This document shows, in pieces, positions 1 through 9,851 of a stretch of 64,000 nt of DNA; within the stretch, counting starts at the first letter, position 1, and the number at the start of each line of letters is the position of its first letter. The notes below the pieces were generated by a model that saw nothing but the letters and a program-made list of their open reading frames with translations, was not told where the DNA came from and did not search any database. The position numbers and the translations under genes were made by a program. Source of the stretch: Desertivirga xinjiangensis (GTDB taxonomy: Bacteria > Bacteroidota > Bacteroidia > Sphingobacteriales > Sphingobacteriaceae); assembly GCF_024436435.1 (NCBI RefSeq), contig NZ_JAFMZP010000012.1, forward strand, positions 1 to 64,000, read 5' to 3'.

Positions 1-57
1 GGACGCTAAAAGTAAAAGTTATGGAGCCGAATCTTTCAATCTGAGTATAAAAAAAAA

Positions 58-94
58 CGTCCCATAATTGCTTATGAGACGGCCTCTTTTTTTT
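58..94 (+). terminator. Rho-independent terminator-like hairpin upstream of nuoH
   Basis: A 10-bp stem with one C/A mismatch (58-67 with 72-81) and a TTGC loop is followed by a run of eight T (87-94). It would end transcription arriving from the left edge. A possible stop codon (TAA at 7-9) may mark the end of an upstream gene, but too little is visible to name it. Finding a terminator directly before nuoH is odd if nuoA-G lie upstream. Confidence 0.6.
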
Positions 95-113
95 GAGATC
101 CGCTCTGTATCAT

Positions 114-143
114 GCTTGTTTCATTAATCAATAAAAAACAAGC
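114..143. promoter_or_regulatory. Inverted repeat in the nuoH leader
   Basis: Perfect 8-bp arms, GCTTGTTT at 114-121 and AAACAAGC at 136-143, are separated by 14 bases and end 14 bases before the nuoH start. It could be an operator or a leader hairpin. No good TAnnTTTG promoter element was seen between it and the preceding terminator. Confidence 0.3.
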
Positions 144-157
144 TATTTTCCTTCCTA

Positions 158-1258
158 TTGCTTAAGTTTGCCACAAGATTTTCGGAATTGAACTTTTACA
201 TCACATATGTTCTTGTAGCACTTTTACTGTTCTCTTTTACTGCAGTATTCGCCTTGTTTGCGGTGTATGCCGAGAGGAAAGTCTCTGCTTTTATTCAGGA
301 TCGTTTAGGCCCGATGGAAACAGGTAAGTTTGGGAGCTTGCAAACAATCGCGGATATTCTTAAAATGCTTCAGAAAGAGCTTATTACGCCTGCAGCTGCA
401 GATAAGGTGCTGTTCGTGGCTGCTCCTGTCATTATTTTTGTTTCTGTATACATGGGCTTTGCAAGCCTTCCTTGGGGGCCAGGCTTAATTCCTGCATCTC
501 TTAACCTGGGAGTGCTTTATGTATTTGCCATAGTTTCTGTTGAAGCAGTGGGTATATTAATGGCTGGCTGGGGATCAAATAACAAATATTCCTTACTTGG
601 AGCCTTACGCTCCATTGCCCAGGTGATCTCTTATGAGATACCGGCTGGGATTGCAATTATCTCGGCTGTGATGATAGCACAGACGCTTGATCTTCAGGAA
701 ATCGCCATACAACAGGGTGTATTAAGTACGGAGGGTTCAAAGTTTTTGGGATTTTGGGATGTCAGTGAAACCGGCGGGATATTCGCCTGGAATATTTTCA
801 GGGCTCCCCACCTGATAGTTGCATACGTTGTTTACTTTATTGCCTCTCTTGCGGAATGTAACAGAGCTCCTTTTGATATTCCGGAAGCTGAATCAGAACT
901 GGTATCGGGTTTCCATACCGAATATACAGGAATACGGTTTGCATTTGTGTTCCTGGCGGAATACTCTATGATGTTCCTGGTAGGAATGTTTGGAGTAATA
1001 CTGTTCCTTGGCGGATGGAATACTCCTCTGCCTAATATCGGGAACATAAAATTAGCTGAATGGACAACCGGAGCGGCCTGGGGTGTTTTCTGGATTGCAG
1101 CCAAAGTTTTGCTTGTTGTATTTGTTCAAATGTGGATTCGTTGGACCTTACCACGTTTCCGTGTAGATCATCTTATGGATTTGTGCTGGAAGGTTTTGAC
1201 ACCTCTGGCCTTTTTGTGCATGGCCATTTCCGGAGTTTGGCGATTATTAATAATGTAA
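158..1258 (+). CDS. nuoH: NADH-quinone oxidoreductase subunit H (NuoH)
   Basis: Membrane subunit of respiratory complex I that, with the connecting subunits, forms the quinone chamber and the start of the proton path in the inner membrane. The 366-residue product has about eight membrane helices. Family hallmarks are the [15 protein letters not shown] segment near residues 38-52 and the acidic loop with [14 protein letters not shown] near residues 243-257, which faces the quinone site. The start is TTG at 158; an in-frame stop lies at 125-127 and no ATG is available between them. nuoI starts two bases after the stop, so it is the first visible gene of a tight nuoHIJKLMN operon. The preceding terminator-like hairpin suggests its own promoter or an attenuated leader. 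Confidence 0.95.
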   Translation: MLKFATRFSELNFYITYVLVALLLFSFTAVFALFAVYAERKVSAFIQDRLGPMETGKFGSLQTIADILKMLQKELITPAAADKVLFVAAPVIIFVSVYMGFASLPWGPGLIPASLNLGVLYVFAIVSVEAVGILMAGWGSNNKYSLLGALRSIAQVISYEIPAGIAIISAVMIAQTLDLQEIAIQQGVLSTEGSKFLGFWDVSETGGIFAWNIFRAPHLIVAYVVYFIASLAECNRAPFDIPEAESELVSGFHTEYTGIRFAFVFLAEYSMMFLVGMFGVILFLGGWNTPLPNIGNIKLAEWTTGAAWGVFWIAAKVLLVVFVQMWIRWTLPRFRVDHLMDLCWKVLTPLAFLCMAISGVWRLLIM

Positions 1259-1259
1259 T

Positions 1260-1847
1260 TTGAATATAAAAAACACGATATCGGCATTTACTACAGCTTG
1301 TAAGGGTTTACTTCTTACATTGAAGCATTTTTTTGCTATTGCAAAAAAGCGTAAAAGCATTGATGTTAAGGATGATAACTATTTTTCACAACAGGAAGGG
1401 GTGGTTACCGTACAGTATCCCAAAGAAAAGATACCGGTACCCGAAGTAGGGCGTTACCAGCTGCATGTGGAAATCGATGACTGTATAGTATGCGATCTCT
1501 GCGCCAAAATTTGCCCGGTTGATTGTATTGAGATTGAAAGTATCAAAGGAACAGGACCTCTGGGCCAAACTTCGGATGGAACGGTGAAGCGCTTACACGC
1601 AGCTAAGTTTGATATTGACATGGCTAAGTGCCTGTATTGCGGTTTGTGTACTGTTGTATGTCCAACTGAGTGCATCACCATGACCAACCAGTACGACAGA
1701 AGTGTGACACAATTGTCGGAACTTACTTATAAGTTTTCTGAAATGACACCCGAAGAGGCTGAACAAAAGAGACAGGAACTTGCTAAGCAGCAGGCAGATA
1801 AACAGGCAGCTAAAGAAGCTGCAGCAAAAGCTAAAGAAGGTAAGTAA
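1260..1847 (+). CDS. nuoI: NADH-quinone oxidoreductase subunit I (NuoI)
   Basis: Ferredoxin-like peripheral subunit of complex I carrying the last two 4Fe-4S clusters (N6a/N6b) before the quinone site. Two CxxCxxCxxxCP motifs are visible, with cysteines at 75/78/81/85 and 124/127/130/134. The 195-residue product ends in a charged Lys/Ala/Glu-rich tail (about residues 162-195) that is not part of the fold. The start is TTG, two bases after nuoH stops; no in-frame ATG lies near the expected N-terminus. The last base of the stop codon is the first base of the nuoJ ATG, so the genes are probably translationally coupled. Confidence 0.95.
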   Translation: MNIKNTISAFTTACKGLLLTLKHFFAIAKKRKSIDVKDDNYFSQQEGVVTVQYPKEKIPVPEVGRYQLHVEIDDCIVCDLCAKICPVDCIEIESIKGTGPLGQTSDGTVKRLHAAKFDIDMAKCLYCGLCTVVCPTECITMTNQYDRSVTQLSELTYKFSEMTPEEAEQKRQELAKQQADKQAAKEAAAKAKEGK

Positions 1848-2389
1848 TGAGCGTTGAACAAATAATATTTTATGTTTTCGCAGCAATGGTGCTATCGTCG
1901 GCTCTGTTTGTTGTCGCCACAAAAAACCTGGTTCATTCGATCTTTCTTTTTTTCATCACTCTTTTCTCAATGGCCGGCTTGTTTGTTTTTGCTTTGGCCG
2001 ACTTTATTGCCCTTAGCCAGATCGTGATCTATGTTGGAGGAGTCTTGGTGCTGATGATCTTTGCCTTTCTTCTTTCGAACAAACAGATATTGGATAACCC
2101 TAAACCTATGCGGTCGAGGTTTTTGGGGATACATCACCTGCCAGGAATATTTGTGGCACTGGTGTTCTTTTTAGTGCTGATATGGACGATTTCTCTGGTA
2201 GACATTGGCCAATTGCAATGGGTCAAAGAATCGCAGGAAAATACCGTGAAGGCTTCGGATAATACTATTCATTATATCGGTATAAATTTAATGACCCGTT
2301 ACCTGCTGCCATTTGAAGTGGTCTCGGTATTTCTCATGATGGCTTTGATAGGCGCTGCGCATCTCGCCAGAAAGGAAAGAAAGGTATGA
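1847..2389 (+). CDS. nuoJ: NADH-quinone oxidoreductase subunit J (NuoJ)
   Basis: Small membrane subunit of complex I, 180 residues with about five hydrophobic helices. The family signature around the third helix is visible (YVGGVLVLMIFAFLLSN, near residues 62-78); the pi-bulge of this helix takes part in coupling quinone reduction to proton pumping in known structures. The ATG overlaps the nuoI stop by one base, and the nuoK ATG overlaps this gene's TGA by four bases. Nothing unusual in the sequence. Confidence 0.94.
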   Translation: MSVEQIIFYVFAAMVLSSALFVVATKNLVHSIFLFFITLFSMAGLFVFALADFIALSQIVIYVGGVLVLMIFAFLLSNKQILDNPKPMRSRFLGIHHLPGIFVALVFFLVLIWTISLVDIGQLQWVKESQENTVKASDNTIHYIGINLMTRYLLPFEVVSVFLMMALIGAAHLARKERKV

Positions 2390-2691
2390 TTCCATTAGCG
2401 CACTTTATGTTTGTCAGTGCGGCTTTGTTTTGCATCGGCATCTACGCCGTGTTGTCAAAGCGAAACGCGATCATGATATTGGTAGGAATTGAATTAATGT
2501 TGAATGCAGCTATTCTCAATCTGGTAACATTTAGCAAACACGATAAGTTTGAAGCCAGCGGGCAAGTGTTCGCTCTTTTTGCTATAATTTTAGCTGCTGC
2601 AGCGGTGGCAGTTTCGCTGGCAATTATACTTAACGTATATAAATATTACAGAACGATCGACCCAACTAAAATTGATAATCTAAGGAACTGA
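2386..2691 (+). CDS. nuoK: NADH-quinone oxidoreductase subunit K (NuoK)
   Basis: MrpC-like membrane subunit of complex I. The product is 101 residues with three helices, the usual size for the family. The conserved glutamate in the GIELMLNAAILNLV segment (about residues 35-48) is one of the membrane carboxylates on the proton path; a second sits-in-helix carboxylate is replaced by polar residues in the last helix as far as can be judged by eye. It overlaps nuoJ by four bases (ATGA) and is followed by nuoL after one base, consistent with a single transcript. Confidence 0.94.
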   Translation: MIPLAHFMFVSAALFCIGIYAVLSKRNAIMILVGIELMLNAAILNLVTFSKHDKFEASGQVFALFAIILAAAAVAVSLAIILNVYKYYRTIDPTKIDNLRN

Positions 2692-2692
2692 T

Positions 2693-4750
2693 TTGGATAC
2701 GATTACACAGGAAACAACATGTATACTGGCTTTGGTAGCCACCCTGATGCCCTTGCTTTCGTTTGCCGGTATTCTGCTCGTTCCGGGAAGGACTGACCGC
2801 GGCGCATTTTTCTCCATTTTAAATATTTCTTTCAGTCTGCTTTTGTCTGTCCTTGTTTTTATTAAAGTATGGGACCAACCGGTTGTTCATCAGCAGCTGG
2901 AGTGGTTTACAATTGGCAACTGGCATTTTAAAGCTGGCATTTTAATCAACAACCTTTCGGCTTTAATGCTTTTGCTGATTTCATTGATCGCTGCACTGGT
3001 GCATATATACTCCCTTAAATACATGGAGGGTGATCCCTATTTGTTCCGTTATTGGGCATATCTCGGCTTGTTCTGTTTCTCCATGTTCGGCCTGGTTATT
3101 ACAGATAGCCTGTTGCTTTTATACATGTTCTGGGAGCTAGTTGGATTTTCTTCCTATCTCCTGATTGGATTTTGGTTCACCAGGAAAGCTGCGGTTCAAG
3201 CCAATAAAAAGGCCTTTATTATGAACAGGTTAGGCGATCTGGGCTTCCTTACGGGAATCATGATCATCTTTACGCAGTTTCAGACATTAGATATCAGCCT
3301 TCTTTTTAGTGAAGGTGGCTTCGTAAGTCATGCTACCATTCAAAATGGCTTCTGGGTGTTCAGCTCTAACAAAATGCCGGATATTTGGCTTACCATAGCA
3401 GGGCTGGCTTTCTTTTTTGGTGCTGCTGCCAAGTCGGCGCAGTTCCCCTTACATACCTGGCTACCCGATGCCATGGAAGGACCAACCTCGGTGTCGTCCC
3501 TTATTCATGCTGCAACGATGGTAGCAGCGGGCGTATTTCTATTAGGCAGGATCTATCCCATATTTAACTCGGAGGTACTGCTGGTAATTGCTGTGATCGG
3601 GGCATTTACTGCATTTATGGCGGCTACGATAGCCCTCGTCCAAAATGACATTAAGCGAATATTGGCATTTTCCACTATTTCACAACTCGGGTTTATGATG
3701 CTGGCAATGGGCGTAGGCGCCTATGGCTCTGCTATATTTCATCTGATCACTCATGCCTTCTTTAAGTGTTTGTTATTTTTATCGGCGGGCGCGGTGATAC
3801 ATGAAATGCATCACCTGAAGGAAAAATACAAGCTGGATATTGATCACCAGGACATCCGGCTGATGGGAGGATTAAGGAAGTTTATGCCCCTTACATTTAT
3901 CACCATGCTTCTTGCTGCTTTGGCATTGATAGGAATTCCGGGGACATCAGGCTATTTATCAAAAGATGCCATACTTATTCAGGCCTTTGAATGGTCGGAA
4001 GGGCAGGCGGGTTTCTGGAAAGTAATTCCCTACTCAGCACTCATTACATCATGGTTAACGGCTTTCTATATTTCAAGATTGATATTTAAGGTGTTTTTTG
4101 GCAGGCTCCGGCTAAATGATATTTGTGGTCAGACGTTTTCCCTGCATGAAGCACCGAAGATCATGACGTATGTCTTAGTAGCCCTTGCAACCTTTTGCTT
4201 ATTCCCTTTTTTCTCTTTTAATCCACTTCATTACGAGCATTCATGGATCATTGAAGGCCTGAATGTGGTCTCGAACATAGGGAGAGTCAATATTTACCAC
4301 ACACTCATCCCGGCTGCAGTTAATCTTTTTGCAGTGCTTATCATATACCTGAGCTTTACCTGGTATGTAAAACGGGGGAAGTCTCCTGATCTTTCGAACT
4401 CTGCTTTATTCCGGTTCGCGGAGAATCAGTGGTACTTTGATAAAATATATCAGAATAGCTTTGTAAATGGTATACTGTTGCTATCGCGTTCGGTTTTCGC
4501 TTTTGACAAGGCTGTAGTCGACGGATTCGTCAATTTATTGGGAAGAGCAACGGTTCTTATTGCAGGACTTTCTCAGTGGCTTGACCGCCGTGTGGTAGAC
4601 GGCGTTGTGAACGGAGCGGGCTCTGTCACAAAAATAATTGGTAATTTCGCGCGTCATTTTCAGACCGGCCGTTTGCAGCATTATCTGGTGACTATGTTGC
4701 TGATAGTTCTCTCATTTTTCATTATTAAATACTTTAGCCAGGCTATATGA
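2693..4750 (+). CDS. nuoL: NADH-quinone oxidoreductase subunit L (NuoL)
   Basis: Largest antiporter-like proton-pumping subunit of complex I, 685 residues. The N-terminal and central Proton_antipo domains are recognisable from the MFWELVGFSSYLLIGFW segment (about residues 145-161) and the HTWLPDAMEGPTSVSSLIHAA segment around residues 259-279. The C-terminal extension (after about 560) supplies the lateral helix seen in known structures. The start is TTG one base after nuoK ends; no closer ATG fits. Its stop overlaps the nuoM ATG by four bases. Confidence 0.94.
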   Translation: MDTITQETTCILALVATLMPLLSFAGILLVPGRTDRGAFFSILNISFSLLLSVLVFIKVWDQPVVHQQLEWFTIGNWHFKAGILINNLSALMLLLISLIAALVHIYSLKYMEGDPYLFRYWAYLGLFCFSMFGLVITDSLLLLYMFWELVGFSSYLLIGFWFTRKAAVQANKKAFIMNRLGDLGFLTGIMIIFTQFQTLDISLLFSEGGFVSHATIQNGFWVFSSNKMPDIWLTIAGLAFFFGAAAKSAQFPLHTWLPDAMEGPTSVSSLIHAATMVAAGVFLLGRIYPIFNSEVLLVIAVIGAFTAFMAATIALVQNDIKRILAFSTISQLGFMMLAMGVGAYGSAIFHLITHAFFKCLLFLSAGAVIHEMHHLKEKYKLDIDHQDIRLMGGLRKFMPLTFITMLLAALALIGIPGTSGYLSKDAILIQAFEWSEGQAGFWKVIPYSALITSWLTAFYISRLIFKVFFGRLRLNDICGQTFSLHEAPKIMTYVLVALATFCLFPFFSFNPLHYEHSWIIEGLNVVSNIGRVNIYHTLIPAAVNLFAVLIIYLSFTWYVKRGKSPDLSNSALFRFAENQWYFDKIYQNSFVNGILLLSRSVFAFDKAVVDGFVNLLGRATVLIAGLSQWLDRRVVDGVVNGAGSVTKIIGNFARHFQTGRLQHYLVTMLLIVLSFFIIKYFSQAI

Positions 4751-6348
4751 GTTTGCTTTCTTTGTTGATATTTATTCCATTAGTTGCAGGGCTGATCATA
4801 CTTCTGCTTCCATCGATATGGCAGCAGCATTATAAATATCTGGCTCTCGGAGCGATTGTTGTCCAGCTTCTCCTGAGTGCTTACGTATATTTGAATTTCG
4901 ATGGTTCTGTCTATTCAGGGATTGACACTCAGAGTAAATATCAGCTGGTTGAAAGATTACCCTGGATACGTCTTGATCTCGGTTCTTTCGGAGCGCTTGA
5001 AATAGACTATTTTTTAGGTATCGACGGCTTGTCTATGCCCTTTCTGGTGCTAAGCTCCCTGGTAATGCTTGTTGCCCTCATATCCTCATGGGAAATAAAA
5101 GACAATCTGAAAGGCTTTTTTGCACTTTTCCTTTTGTTAGACACTGCAGTTATGGGGGTCTTTTGTGCGCTCGATTTCTTCTTGTTTTACGTTTTTTATG
5201 AACTCATGCTGCTTCCGCTATACTTCCTGATAGGTATGTGGGGAGGCATAAGACGTGAGTATGCTGCCATTAAGTTCTTCCTGTATACTTTATTTGGCTC
5301 AGTGTTTATGTTGCTGGTTATCATTGGGCTGTATTTTTCTGTAACTGACCCGCAAACCGGAAATCATACCTTTAACATGCTGCATATGATGAACCCTGAC
5401 AATTACGTTCAGGGATCTATTTTTTCGGCTTTAGCCAATCAGGAGTTATTTGGTATTCCGGCACGGTTACTGGCGTTCATCGTGTTGTTTATCGCCTTTG
5501 CAATCAAGGTGCCTGTTGTTCCCTTGCATACCTGGCTCCCTGATGCACACGTGGAAGCTCCTACACCTGTATCCATAATACTTGCAGGGATCCTGCTCAA
5601 AATAGGAGGTTATGGCATATTAAGGATATGTTTCAGTATTTTTCCCGATGCGGCTATTGAATCTGCCTGGTGGTTGGGACTGATCGGCGTGGTCTCTATT
5701 ATTTACGGAGCTTTAAACGCCCTGGCACAAAAAGATCTTAAACGGCTCATTGCATATTCCTCGGTATCGCATATGGGTTTCGTGATGCTCGGTATCGCGT
5801 CGGTCACTTCTGAAGGTATAAGCGGAGCCATGATGCAGATGATCAGCCACGGCTTTTTGTCATCCATGCTCTTCTTTCTTGTAGGAGTGATCTATACACG
5901 GGTGCACGACAGGCAAATCCCTAATTTCCGGGGTTTGGCTTTGATCATGCCTAAGTACACCACTTTTGTGATGATCGCTTTTTTTGCCTCGTTGGGATTA
6001 CCGGGTTTTTCTGCTTTTATTGCCGAAGCGTTCAGCTTGATCGGTGCCTTTAACTCAGAAAGTATCAACGGATTACTTCCACGCTGGATGGCTGTTTGTG
6101 GTTCTCTGGGTATGCTGTTAGGTGCCGCATATTTGCTCTGGACCCTGCAAAGAATGTTTTTTGGGAAAACACGCTTGTGGGGAGGGGAGGATTGGAGGCA
6201 GAAGCTTACAGACCTGAACGGTCGCGAGATTTTCGCCCTTACATCACTTTCTGTTATGGCTTTATTGCTGGGTATTATACCTTCTCTGGCCTTTGATAAA
6301 ATGAATGCTTCAGTATTGGAATTAATTCGTTTAGTGAATTTGAGATAA
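4747..6348 (+). CDS. nuoM: NADH-quinone oxidoreductase subunit M (NuoM)
   Basis: Antiporter-like proton-pumping subunit of complex I, 533 residues and about 14 helices. Conserved elements include the YELMLLPLYFLIGMWGG segment near residues 149-165 and LHTWLPDAHVEAPTPVS near residues 260-276, with the buried lysines and glutamate of the proton channel. It overlaps nuoL by four bases, and nuoN follows after one base. The product length and order are standard for a bacterial nuo operon. Confidence 0.95.
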   Translation: MSLLSLLIFIPLVAGLIILLLPSIWQQHYKYLALGAIVVQLLLSAYVYLNFDGSVYSGIDTQSKYQLVERLPWIRLDLGSFGALEIDYFLGIDGLSMPFLVLSSLVMLVALISSWEIKDNLKGFFALFLLLDTAVMGVFCALDFFLFYVFYELMLLPLYFLIGMWGGIRREYAAIKFFLYTLFGSVFMLLVIIGLYFSVTDPQTGNHTFNMLHMMNPDNYVQGSIFSALANQELFGIPARLLAFIVLFIAFAIKVPVVPLHTWLPDAHVEAPTPVSIILAGILLKIGGYGILRICFSIFPDAAIESAWWLGLIGVVSIIYGALNALAQKDLKRLIAYSSVSHMGFVMLGIASVTSEGISGAMMQMISHGFLSSMLFFLVGVIYTRVHDRQIPNFRGLALIMPKYTTFVMIAFFASLGLPGFSAFIAEAFSLIGAFNSESINGLLPRWMAVCGSLGMLLGAAYLLWTLQRMFFGKTRLWGGEDWRQKLTDLNGREIFALTSLSVMALLLGIIPSLAFDKMNASVLELIRLVNLR

Positions 6349-6349
6349 G

Positions 6350-7846
6350 ATGAACGAATACCTGCCTTTTTTATCTGGTCTGCTAAAGGACACGCTTTCA
6401 GGGATACCTTATATCCTGCCAGAAATTGTTTTGGTGCTCACTTTCCTTGTTGTTATAGTCGCCGACTTATTCCTTCAGGGAAAACGATCGTCTGCCGCTT
6501 TCTGGCTGAGCATTACCGGGATTATTATCTCAGTCTTCTTTAGTTTCAAACAGATCGAGGCTGGTGCCGATGTCCGTTTATTGTTCTTCGAAAATATTCA
6601 GCTCGATCAGGTAGCTGTTTCCTTTAAGTTCATTTTTGCCTTTGTGGTTCTTTTGTTTGCACTGTTCATCAGGTACGACAGGAATTTACAAAGCCACGCA
6701 AAAGGAGTGGGCGACCTGTACATGCTTTTACCTGCGGTTCTTCTTGGATTAAATTTGATGGCGATGTCAACGAGCCTGCTGATGATCTATATTTCTATTG
6801 AAATGGTTTCTATTGGCTCGTACCTAATGGTCGGTTACGTATCTGCCGGAAACAGGCAAACTGAAGCTTCCATGAAGTATGCCTTATTTGGATCGGCATG
6901 TTCTGCAATTATGCTTTATGGCATTTCCTTGTTATATGGTTTTACCGGCACAATCAATATTAGCGATCCTGATTTTATTGTTCACTTAGGTGAGATCCCG
7001 GAACCGGCGACAGCTTTGGCGATTATTTTAACCATGGTAGGCATCGGTTTTAAATTGTCGTTTGTTCCTCTGCATTTTTGGAGCCCCGATGTATATGAAG
7101 GCGCACCTACTCCCGTCACCGCCTTTTTGTCTACGGCACCCAAGATTGCGGGCTTTGCTATCCTGGTCCGGTTTCTATTTCCGTTTTATGATCAGCAATC
7201 ACAGACTAAAGAAGTGTTTGATTTTGAAACTACCTTCGCAGTTGTCGCTATCATCACGATGATCGTAGGGAACTTTGCTGCCCTGTGGCAAAATAACATC
7301 AAGAGAATGCTAGCCTACTCTTCAATTGGGCATACGGGCTTTGCTCTGATGGCGGTGGTATCAAATTCCGACTATGGAGTACAGTCGTTGGTTTTTTATT
7401 TCAGCATATATGCTATAATGAATATGGCGGCATTCATGCTCGCCGGAAGAATTGAACGGCAAACGGCGGCCACAGAGGTTGATGATTACAAGGGTTTAGG
7501 TAGTGTTCTTAAGGCAGAAATGGTCTGTTTTGTAGTGATCTTAATTTCGCTCACAGGCCTTCCGCCAACAGCAGGGTTTCTGGCAAAACTCTATGTCTTT
7601 TCTGCTGCTTTTGAAAAGTATACCTCGTCGGGCTCCATATGGATGGTAGCCCTGCTCATTACCGGAGCTCTTACCACAGTTGTATCTTTATTCTATTATC
7701 TGAAAATTCCATTGAATGCCTATTTGCGGAAATCTGCAAACCCTTACAATATTGAGAATGCGAAGGATCCACTCATTTTTATTATTGCAATTCTTACTTT
7801 TTGTGTCATTTTATTCGGAATATTCCCTTCATTGATCTCCTGGTGA
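6350..7846 (+). CDS. nuoN: NADH-quinone oxidoreductase subunit N (NuoN)
   Basis: Third antiporter-like subunit of complex I and last gene of the visible operon, 498 residues. The SIEMVSIGSYLMVGY segment (about residues 149-163) and LHFWSPDVYEGAPTPVTAFLS (about 241-261) match the family. It begins one base after nuoM. No strong hairpin terminator was seen in the 66 bases before the next gene, which has its own promoter motif, so some read-through into the downstream purine gene is possible. Confidence 0.95.
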   Translation: MNEYLPFLSGLLKDTLSGIPYILPEIVLVLTFLVVIVADLFLQGKRSSAAFWLSITGIIISVFFSFKQIEAGADVRLLFFENIQLDQVAVSFKFIFAFVVLLFALFIRYDRNLQSHAKGVGDLYMLLPAVLLGLNLMAMSTSLLMIYISIEMVSIGSYLMVGYVSAGNRQTEASMKYALFGSACSAIMLYGISLLYGFTGTINISDPDFIVHLGEIPEPATALAIILTMVGIGFKLSFVPLHFWSPDVYEGAPTPVTAFLSTAPKIAGFAILVRFLFPFYDQQSQTKEVFDFETTFAVVAIITMIVGNFAALWQNNIKRMLAYSSIGHTGFALMAVVSNSDYGVQSLVFYFSIYAIMNMAAFMLAGRIERQTAATEVDDYKGLGSVLKAEMVCFVVILISLTGLPPTAGFLAKLYVFSAAFEKYTSSGSIWMVALLITGALTTVVSLFYYLKIPLNAYLRKSANPYNIENAKDPLIFIIAILTFCVILFGIFPSLISW

Positions 7847-7887
7847 ATTTCCTTTAAATGTTATAACAATTAATTCGATTAAAACCT

Positions 7888-7895
7888 TAATTTTG
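7888..7895 (+). promoter_or_regulatory. Bacteroidota -7 promoter element upstream of the PurF-like gene
   Basis: TAATTTTG matches the Bacteroidota -7 consensus TAnnTTTG exactly and lies 17 bases before the ATG at 7913, predicting a leader of about ten bases. No clear -33 TTTG was seen at the expected distance, so this is a motif match only. Confidence 0.45.
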
Positions 7896-7912
7896 CATAC
7901 TCATAAACAGTC

Positions 7913-9808
7913 ATGAGTGAATCGATAAAACATGAGTGCGGCATCGCCCTCATTCGTCTCTTAAAACCTCTCTCTTTTTATCAGGAAAAATACGGCACGT
8001 CGCTTTACGGCCTGAATAAGCTGTATCTTCTGATGGAAAAACAGCATAATCGTGGGCAGGATGGTGCAGGTATAGCTACAATTAAATTTGATGTTGCCCC
8101 GGGCAACCGTTACATCAGCAGACACAGAGCTATGGGCTCTTCTGCGGTGTCTGAAATCTTTGAATACGTTCAGAAGAAATTTGCTGATATCCCTTCCGAC
8201 CTGATGCAGGATGCTGCATGGTTAAAGGAAAATGTCAGTTTCACCGGCGAAGTACTCATGGGCCACCTGCGTTATGGAACCCATGGAAAGAATAGTGTGG
8301 AGAACTGCCATCCATTTCTTCGTCAAAACAACTGGATGAGCCGAAATTTGGTAATTGCGGGAAATTTTAACATGACGAATGTTAATGAACTTCTTGAGCA
8401 GCTGTATGAATTGGGTCAGCATCCTAAAGAAAAAGCCGATACGGTTACCGTACTGGAAAAGATTGGCCACTTTTTAGACGACGAGAATCAGGAATTGTTT
8501 GATCAGTTTAAAAAGCAGGGATACAGTAATGCGGAGATCAGTCACCTGATAGCCGACAATCTGGATGTAGCGAAGATATTGCGCCGCTCGGCAAAAACCT
8601 GGGATGGCGGATACACCATAGAAGGCATTTTTGGTCACGGAGACGCATTCGTAATGCGTGATCCCTCAGGTATCAGGCCTGCTTATTATTATATTGACGA
8701 TGAAATAGTAGTTGTTACTTCTGAGCGTCCGGCGATACAAACTGCGTTTAATGTTCCTTTTAGCCAGATAAAAGAGATTAAACCAGGGCATGCATTAATT
8801 ATAAAGAAGAACGGAACGATTTCTGAAGAGCAGTTCAGGGAACCTGCCGAACATAAGTCTTGCTCCTTTGAACGTATTTATTTCTCACGAGGCAGTGATG
8901 CTGCTATTTATCGCGAGCGTAAGCAGCTGGGTAGGTTACTTGTTCCCCAGATCCTGGGATCTGTAAATCATGATCTAAAAAATACGGTGTTTTCTTTTAT
9001 TCCGAATACTGCCGAAGTTGCTTTTTACGGAATGGTAGAAGGTTTGCATAAATATATTAAGCAAGTTCAGAAGGATACCCTGTTAAAAAGGGCAGATAAG
9101 ATCTCCGATGAGGAACTTGAAGAAATGTTGAGTATGGCTCCGAGGGTAGAAAAGATCGCTATCAAGGATGCCAAGCTACGTACCTTTATCACCCAGGATG
9201 CCGACAGGCAGGATATGGTATCTCATGTTTATGACACTACCTATGGCCTGATAAAGGCTGGCCAGGATAACCTGGTGGTTATTGACGATTCAATTGTGAG
9301 AGGTACCACATTAAAACAAAGTATCCTTAAAATACTGGACCGTTTAAATCCTAAGAAGATTGTGATCGTTTCCTCTGCGCCTCAGATCCGTTATCCTGAT
9401 TGCTATGGTATTGACATGTCGCGTATGGGCGAATTTGTCGCTTTCGAAGCAGCAATTTCCTTGCTAAAAGAAAGCGGCAGAGAATATATTATCTGGGATG
9501 CTTATGAAAAGTGTAAAGCCTCAGTTAATATGGATAAAAATATAGTGCCAAATTATATTAAGGCAATATATGAGCCATTTACAGATGAGGAAATTTCAGC
9601 GAGAATTGCGCAGATCATTTCTCCGAAGGGAATAAATGCCAAAGTGGAAGTGATCTATCAGAAGCTGGAGAACCTGCATACTGCATGTCCTGAACATTTG
9701 GGCGACTGGTACTTCTCAGGTGATTACCCAACTCCTGGAGGAAATAAAGTAGTGAACCGCGCATTTATGAATTGGGTAGAAGGAAAGAACCAGAGAGCGT
9801 ACGTTTAG
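7913..9808 (+). CDS. PurF-like amidophosphoribosyltransferase (long Bacteroidota form)
   Basis: Class II glutamine amidotransferase joined to a phosphoribosyltransferase domain, the architecture of PurF, which makes 5-phosphoribosylamine in the first step of purine synthesis. The putative nucleophile is Cys9 (HECGIAL), which would need removal of eight residues to become N-terminal. RGQDGAGIATI (about 47-57) and GHLRYGTHG (about 119-127) belong to the glutaminase. The PRPP loop VVIDDSIVRGTT lies near 456-467. At 631 residues it is longer than the usual PurF of about 470-510, with insertions in both domains. Bacteroidota often carry such a long form besides a standard PurF, so its exact role is not certain. 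It seems monocistronic. Confidence 0.8.
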   Translation: MSESIKHECGIALIRLLKPLSFYQEKYGTSLYGLNKLYLLMEKQHNRGQDGAGIATIKFDVAPGNRYISRHRAMGSSAVSEIFEYVQKKFADIPSDLMQDAAWLKENVSFTGEVLMGHLRYGTHGKNSVENCHPFLRQNNWMSRNLVIAGNFNMTNVNELLEQLYELGQHPKEKADTVTVLEKIGHFLDDENQELFDQFKKQGYSNAEISHLIADNLDVAKILRRSAKTWDGGYTIEGIFGHGDAFVMRDPSGIRPAYYYIDDEIVVVTSERPAIQTAFNVPFSQIKEIKPGHALIIKKNGTISEEQFREPAEHKSCSFERIYFSRGSDAAIYRERKQLGRLLVPQILGSVNHDLKNTVFSFIPNTAEVAFYGMVEGLHKYIKQVQKDTLLKRADKISDEELEEMLSMAPRVEKIAIKDAKLRTFITQDADRQDMVSHVYDTTYGLIKAGQDNLVVIDDSIVRGTTLKQSILKILDRLNPKKIVIVSSAPQIRYPDCYGIDMSRMGEFVAFEAAISLLKESGREYIIWDAYEKCKASVNMDKNIVPNYIKAIYEPFTDEEISARIAQIISPKGINAKVEVIYQKLENLHTACPEHLGDWYFSGDYPTPGGNKVVNRAFMNWVEGKNQRAYV

Positions 9809-9851
9809 GTTTTATGCTCCAGGTAGGCGTGGTAGCTCGAAATTGCTTAAT

